A DNA stretch of 7,047 nt, taken from assembly GCA_947457525.1 (NCBI GenBank), contig CANGXE010000075.1:1-7047 (forward strand). Direction: 5' to 3'. Positions 4,428 through 7,047 of the stretch are shown one piece after another. This DNA comes from Bacteroidota bacterium. GTDB lineage: Bacteria; Bacteroidota; Bacteroidia; Chitinophagales; LD1. The notes beneath the pieces are model-generated. The model was not told the origin of the DNA. It saw nothing but the letters and a program-made list of their open reading frames with translations, and did not search any database. Made by a program: the position numbers and the translations under genes. Position 1 is the first letter of the stretch, and the number at the start of each line of letters is the position of its first letter.

Positions 4428-7047
4428 TTATCTTAACAAGGTGACATTCCCTTTGCGCAGCACTTTTTCATTGTCCTTGGTGAGTGCCTCTACCGTCCAC
4501 ACATACACACCAAGTTCTTGCTCTACATTGCGGAATGAACCATCCCAACCATCATCAATGTTATTGGTCGAGTACACCTGCTCTCCCCAACGATTGTAAA
4601 CCGAGAAGCCGAGTAGTTTTTGAATGTTTAAGGTGCGCAAAATTCGAAACACATCATTAACTCCATCACCATTAGGAGAGAAAGCCGTTGGAATGAGTAG
4701 AATAGTATTTGTTTCTACAATAATCAGCACCGTGTCGTAGTTCACGCAACCAAAATCACTTATTCCGGTCAGCACATACTGTTGTGTTTTTGTTGGTTCT
4801 ATGCGCGTGTTCAACACATTGTCGCTGCTTAAATAAATATCAGGCGACCACAAGAAATTTTGCGCATTCGTGCTGCCATTCAAGAACCCATAAGTGTCGC
4901 GATAAATAATGGTGTCGTATCCCGCATTTACCAAAGGCAATGGGACAATGGTGATGGTAGTAGAAGCGCTGTTTTTACAACCATTCGCATCTGTGCCCGT
5001 CACGCTGTAAGTGGTATTAATCAAAGGTGAAGCAGTTGGGTTGGCGCCAAGCAAAGTAGATAGTGTGCTGTCTGCGCTCCAAACATAGGTAGACGCTCCA
5101 TTTATTTGCAGCACCACACTTTGATTAGAGCAAAGTGAATCTACGTGACTAAAAGAGAGTATGGGTAAAGGCAACACATTGATAAGAATGGTATCGGCTT
5201 TGTTGTAGCAATAATTGCTGACTGACAAAATGTAGGGCGTAGTTACTGTCGGGAAAAAGCCAGGACTATAGGATGTAGGGTCAGTGATAAATTGTGTAGG
5301 ATTCCAGCTATAATTCGAAGCGCCTTGGTTGATAATGTCAGCATAAACAGTGTCGTTGATACACACATTTTGATTGTTGTCTACAATCAGGTTGAGCGTA
5401 GGGTCGAGCACATAAACCACTACGCTATCTGTGCCTATGCAACCATTCGCATCAGTACCAATGACAAAATAAGTCGTATTGAAAGTTGGTTTAGCAACAG
5501 GGCTGCTGGTAAAGGGATTGTTGAGCGAATTGGCAGGTTGCCAAACGTAGGTTTGCGCGCCTGATGCTTGTAGGCGTACGCTATCACGTATGCTTCCCGG
5601 ATTTAAACATACAGAAGTATCTAAACCTGCGTTGACGGTTGGATTAGGGAAAATAGTAACGTTCACTACATCCGAGGCCGTGCATTGAAATTGGTTAGTA
5701 GCCGAAACGGTGTAGACTGTAGAGTTTGTGGGCGTGGCGATGGGACTTGGTAGTGTTGGGTCATTTAAAAATGTTGCCGGGCTCCAAGTGTAACTCGTGC
5801 CGCCACTGCCTTGAAACTGCACACTTTGGCCGAGGCAAATAGCGGTATCATTGTTCGTTACGTTTGGATTAGGATTTATCGTTATGTTTTGACTAGCAGT
5901 GTCTGCGCAACCGTTAGCTGAAGTGAGCACAAGAGAAATAGTGTAGGGTCCAACGGCATTGTAAGTTAATGGTGTAGGGGCGGAAAGTGTACTCGTACTT
6001 CCATTGCCAAAATTCCAAATGGTGGTGTTGATGGGCCCGGTACTGCTGTTGGTGATATTGACAGGCGTATTGACACATGTCAGTCCCACACTAAAATTAG
6101 CATCAGGACTGTCGAAAATCGTAATGTTTTTGGTGAGCGTATCGCGGCAACCAAATATGTTTCCAGAAATTAACTGCACAGGAAATGTACCGGAGTTGGC
6201 GTAGGCGTTTTGTGGGTTTTGTGCGGTTGAAGTGTTACCATCGCCAAAATTCCAATTCCAGAAATTTATGTTTCCGTAGGAAGTAGTAGATAGGTCAGAA
6301 AATGAAGCTGTTTGACTTTTGCAAACATCTGGCGCATTGAAGTTGGTGGTAAAAACCGGATACAATTTTACCAATGCAAAAGCAGTGTCGGAGCAAAGTT
6401 GGTTACCAATACTTTTGATAACAATCAAACGGACTAGATAGGTTCCCGAATCAGGAAATGTGTAGGTTGGAGTGGCTAATGAAGAGGTATCTGTAGATAT
6501 GCCCGGCACACCAAAATCCCATTCAAAACTTAGTGGCACATTGGTTGGCGGTGGGTTGAAGGTGTTGTTTTGAAAAGTTGTGGTGAAACTTTTGCAGTTA
6601 ATAGTGTAAATGCCAATTCCGGTTTGCGGATTGATGTTAGAACTGGGAATAGCCGCAATGGGAATATTGCATTGCGTAACGTTAAATTGAAAATCGCGAA
6701 GGTAAGTGCCGAGCAAAACCCCGTTTCTGAACTCACTCACACACACACCCACTACAAATTGCCCAATTGTGTTTGGAGTGCCGGTGAGGATGCCGGTGTT
6801 GGGGTCTATCGCTAGTGCGGGATTTCCGCCCAAGAGATTAGCCGTAGAATAGCCGGCTTCCCATGGAATTGAATTGTAAGGCGGTCCGAATGGTGGATTA
6901 GGTGCCGGATCAGTTGAGGTACCGCCATTCGATGGGGTGCATAGGCTGTAGGTTAATACATCTCCATCAATATCTGTAGCCGAATTGTTTATTTGAATAG
7001 GTGAGTTAACGCAAATAAACAAGGGTGGGAAACTGTTGAAAGTCGGA
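4428..7047 (-). CDS. Large T9SS-exported surface protein with PKD and Ig-like repeats and type B sorting domain (N-terminus outside window)
   Basis: 872 codons are visible, TAA stop at 4430-4428; the frame is open to the right edge, and the residues before the TTG at 7022 (PTFNSFPPL) continue a known repeat, so this TTG is not the start. From the visible N-terminus, numbering from the TTG: a cadherin/Ig-like 'ICVNSP...ATDIDGDVLTYSLC...LTGTPNTIGQFVVGVCV' module (1-116), three PKD domains (about 130-382; WDFG, WNFGDG, WNFGNG cores), five Ig-like repeats (385-769), and a C-terminal 'gliding motility-associated' domain (775-864) with IPTAFSPNGDGVNDVFRI, YNRWGEQVY, DGWDGSF and GVYVWTVEAL. That last domain directs type IX secretion and, for the type B class, attachment to the cell surface or release. 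The family includes adhesins and SprB-like gliding proteins; which role applies here cannot be told. The missing part should hold a signal peptide. The gene ends 78 bases before anmK. Confidence 0.95.
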   Translation of the reverse strand, partial: PTFNSFPPLFICVNSPIQINNSATDIDGDVLTYSLCTPSNGGTSTDPAPNPPFGPPYNSIPWEAGYSTANLLGGNPALAIDPNTGILTGTPNTIGQFVVGVCVSEFRNGVLLGTYLRDFQFNVTQCNIPIAAIPSSNINPQTGIGIYTINCKSFTTTFQNNTFNPPPTNVPLSFEWDFGVPGISTDTSSLATPTYTFPDSGTYLVRLIVIKSIGNQLCSDTAFALVKLYPVFTTNFNAPDVCKSQTASFSDLSTTSYGNINFWNWNFGDGNTSTAQNPQNAYANSGTFPVQLISGNIFGCRDTLTKNITIFDSPDANFSVGLTCVNTPVNITNSSTGPINTTIWNFGNGSTSTLSAPTPLTYNAVGPYTISLVLTSANGCADTASQNITINPNPNVTNNDTAICLGQSVQFQGSGGTSYTWSPATFLNDPTLPSPIATPTNSTVYTVSATNQFQCTASDVVNVTIFPNPTVNAGLDTSVCLNPGSIRDSVRLQASGAQTYVWQPANSLNNPFTSSPVAKPTFNTTYFVIGTDANGCIGTDSVVVYVLDPTLNLIVDNNQNVCINDTVYADIINQGASNYSWNPTQFITDPTSYSPGFFPTVTTPYILSVSNYCYNKADTILINVLPLPILSFSHVDSLCSNQSVVLQINGASTYVWSADSTLSTLLGANPTASPLINTTYSVTGTDANGCKNSASTTITIVPLPLVNAGYDTIIYRDTYGFLNGSTNAQNFLWSPDIYLSSDNVLNTRIEPTKTQQYVLTGISDFGCVNYDTVLIIVETNTILLIPTAFSPNGDGVNDVFRILRTLNIQKLLGFSVYNRWGEQVYSTNNIDDGWDGSFRNVEQELGVYVWTVEALTKDNEKVLRKGNVTLLR
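4431..4700 (-). other. T9SS type B C-terminal sorting domain (CHU_C / gliding motility-associated)
   Basis: The last 90 residues of the surface protein carry the full motif set: PTAFSPNGDGVND, the YNRWGE turn, DGWDG, the GVYVW strand and the basic ending GNVTLLR. It is recognised by the type IX outer-membrane translocon and is diagnostic of Bacteroidota with a T9SS. It appears intact, so the gene's 3' end is not truncated. Confidence 0.93.
4716..5870 (-). repeat. Five tandem Ig-like protein repeats of about 70-80 residues
   Basis: Each unit starts near a 'D-T-x-x-C' or similar segment (AICLGQSV, DTSVCLNPG, NVCINDTV, DSLCSNQSV, DTIIYRDTYG), has a central W-x-P or W-S core (YTWSPATFL, YVWQPANSL, YSWNPTQFI, YVWSADSTL, FLWSPDIYL) and ends with a T-Y-x-V-x-G/A strand, a Cys and an ITI/VNVT strand. 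Units two and four share TDANGC almost exactly (522-528 and 676-682 in the visible numbering). The last unit lacks the first Cys (DTIIYRD), and the units have drifted in sequence, so the repeats are old rather than recent copies. Confidence 0.85.
5877..6635 (-). repeat. Three PKD domains
   Basis: Three successive modules each contain the PKD core W-x-F-G followed by a Y/T-F-x-x-x-G-T/P-Y/F strand: FEWDFGVPG...YTFPDSGTYLVRLIV, WNWNFGDGNTST...NAYANSGTFPVQLI, and TIWNFGNGSTST...LTYNAVGPYTISLVL. The first module has a longer insert (SIGNQLCSDT) after its core. These are beta-sandwich spacers common in bacterial surface proteins and probably project the rest of the molecule from the cell. Confidence 0.88.

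Noticed and set aside
6530..6815. Short open frames on both strands inside the surface-protein gene
   Set aside because: They overlap PKD and Ig-like coding sequence that is unbroken in its own frame, and their products have no recognisable features.
7020..7022. TTG as the start codon of the surface protein
   Set aside because: The frame continues upstream to the window edge with PTFNSFPPL, which belongs to the same conserved module, so the TTG is an internal Leu codon.

Overview
The window suggests a member of the Bacteroidota. The evidence is a type IX secretion system (T9SS) type B sorting domain at the end of a PKD/Ig-repeat surface protein, start codons preceded by A/T-rich sequence rather than clear Shine-Dalgarno sites, and TTTG...TAnnTTTG promoter-like sequences typical of this phylum. 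No RNA genes, insertion sequences, CRISPR arrays or phage genes were recognised.

Layout from left to right: (1) 1-1050, minus strand, a DEDDh (DnaQ-like) exonuclease fused to a GIY-YIG-like module, cut off at its C-terminus by the window edge. (2) 1051-1242, a divergent intergenic region with one candidate promoter pointing right. (3) 1243-1866, plus strand, a GTG-started gene for a small secreted, probably outer-membrane beta-barrel protein of unknown role. (4) 1867-2199, about 330 bases with no convincing gene, holding a 7-bp hairpin and a possible short coding relic. (5) 2200-3195, minus strand, an NAPE-PLD-type metallo-beta-lactamase-fold hydrolase. (6) 3258-4349, minus strand, anmK, the anhydro-N-acetylmuramic acid kinase of cell-wall recycling, with a GTG start and a promoter-like sequence just upstream. 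(7) 4428-7047, minus strand, the C-terminal 872 residues of a large T9SS-exported surface protein with PKD domains, five Ig-like repeats and a type B sorting domain; its N-terminus lies beyond the right edge.

The three right-hand genes point the same way. anmK and the hydrolase gene are separated by 62 bases with no promoter match between them and are probably co-transcribed. The surface-protein gene is probably a separate unit, because a promoter-like sequence fits in the 78-base gap before anmK. The genes do not form one evident pathway: anmK acts in muropeptide salvage, the hydrolase may act on lipids, and the others concern the cell surface and nucleic-acid processing.

No new multi-gene system is supported here. 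The most notable point is that the GIY-YIG-like half of the exonuclease fusion has lost most of the residues needed for nuclease activity.
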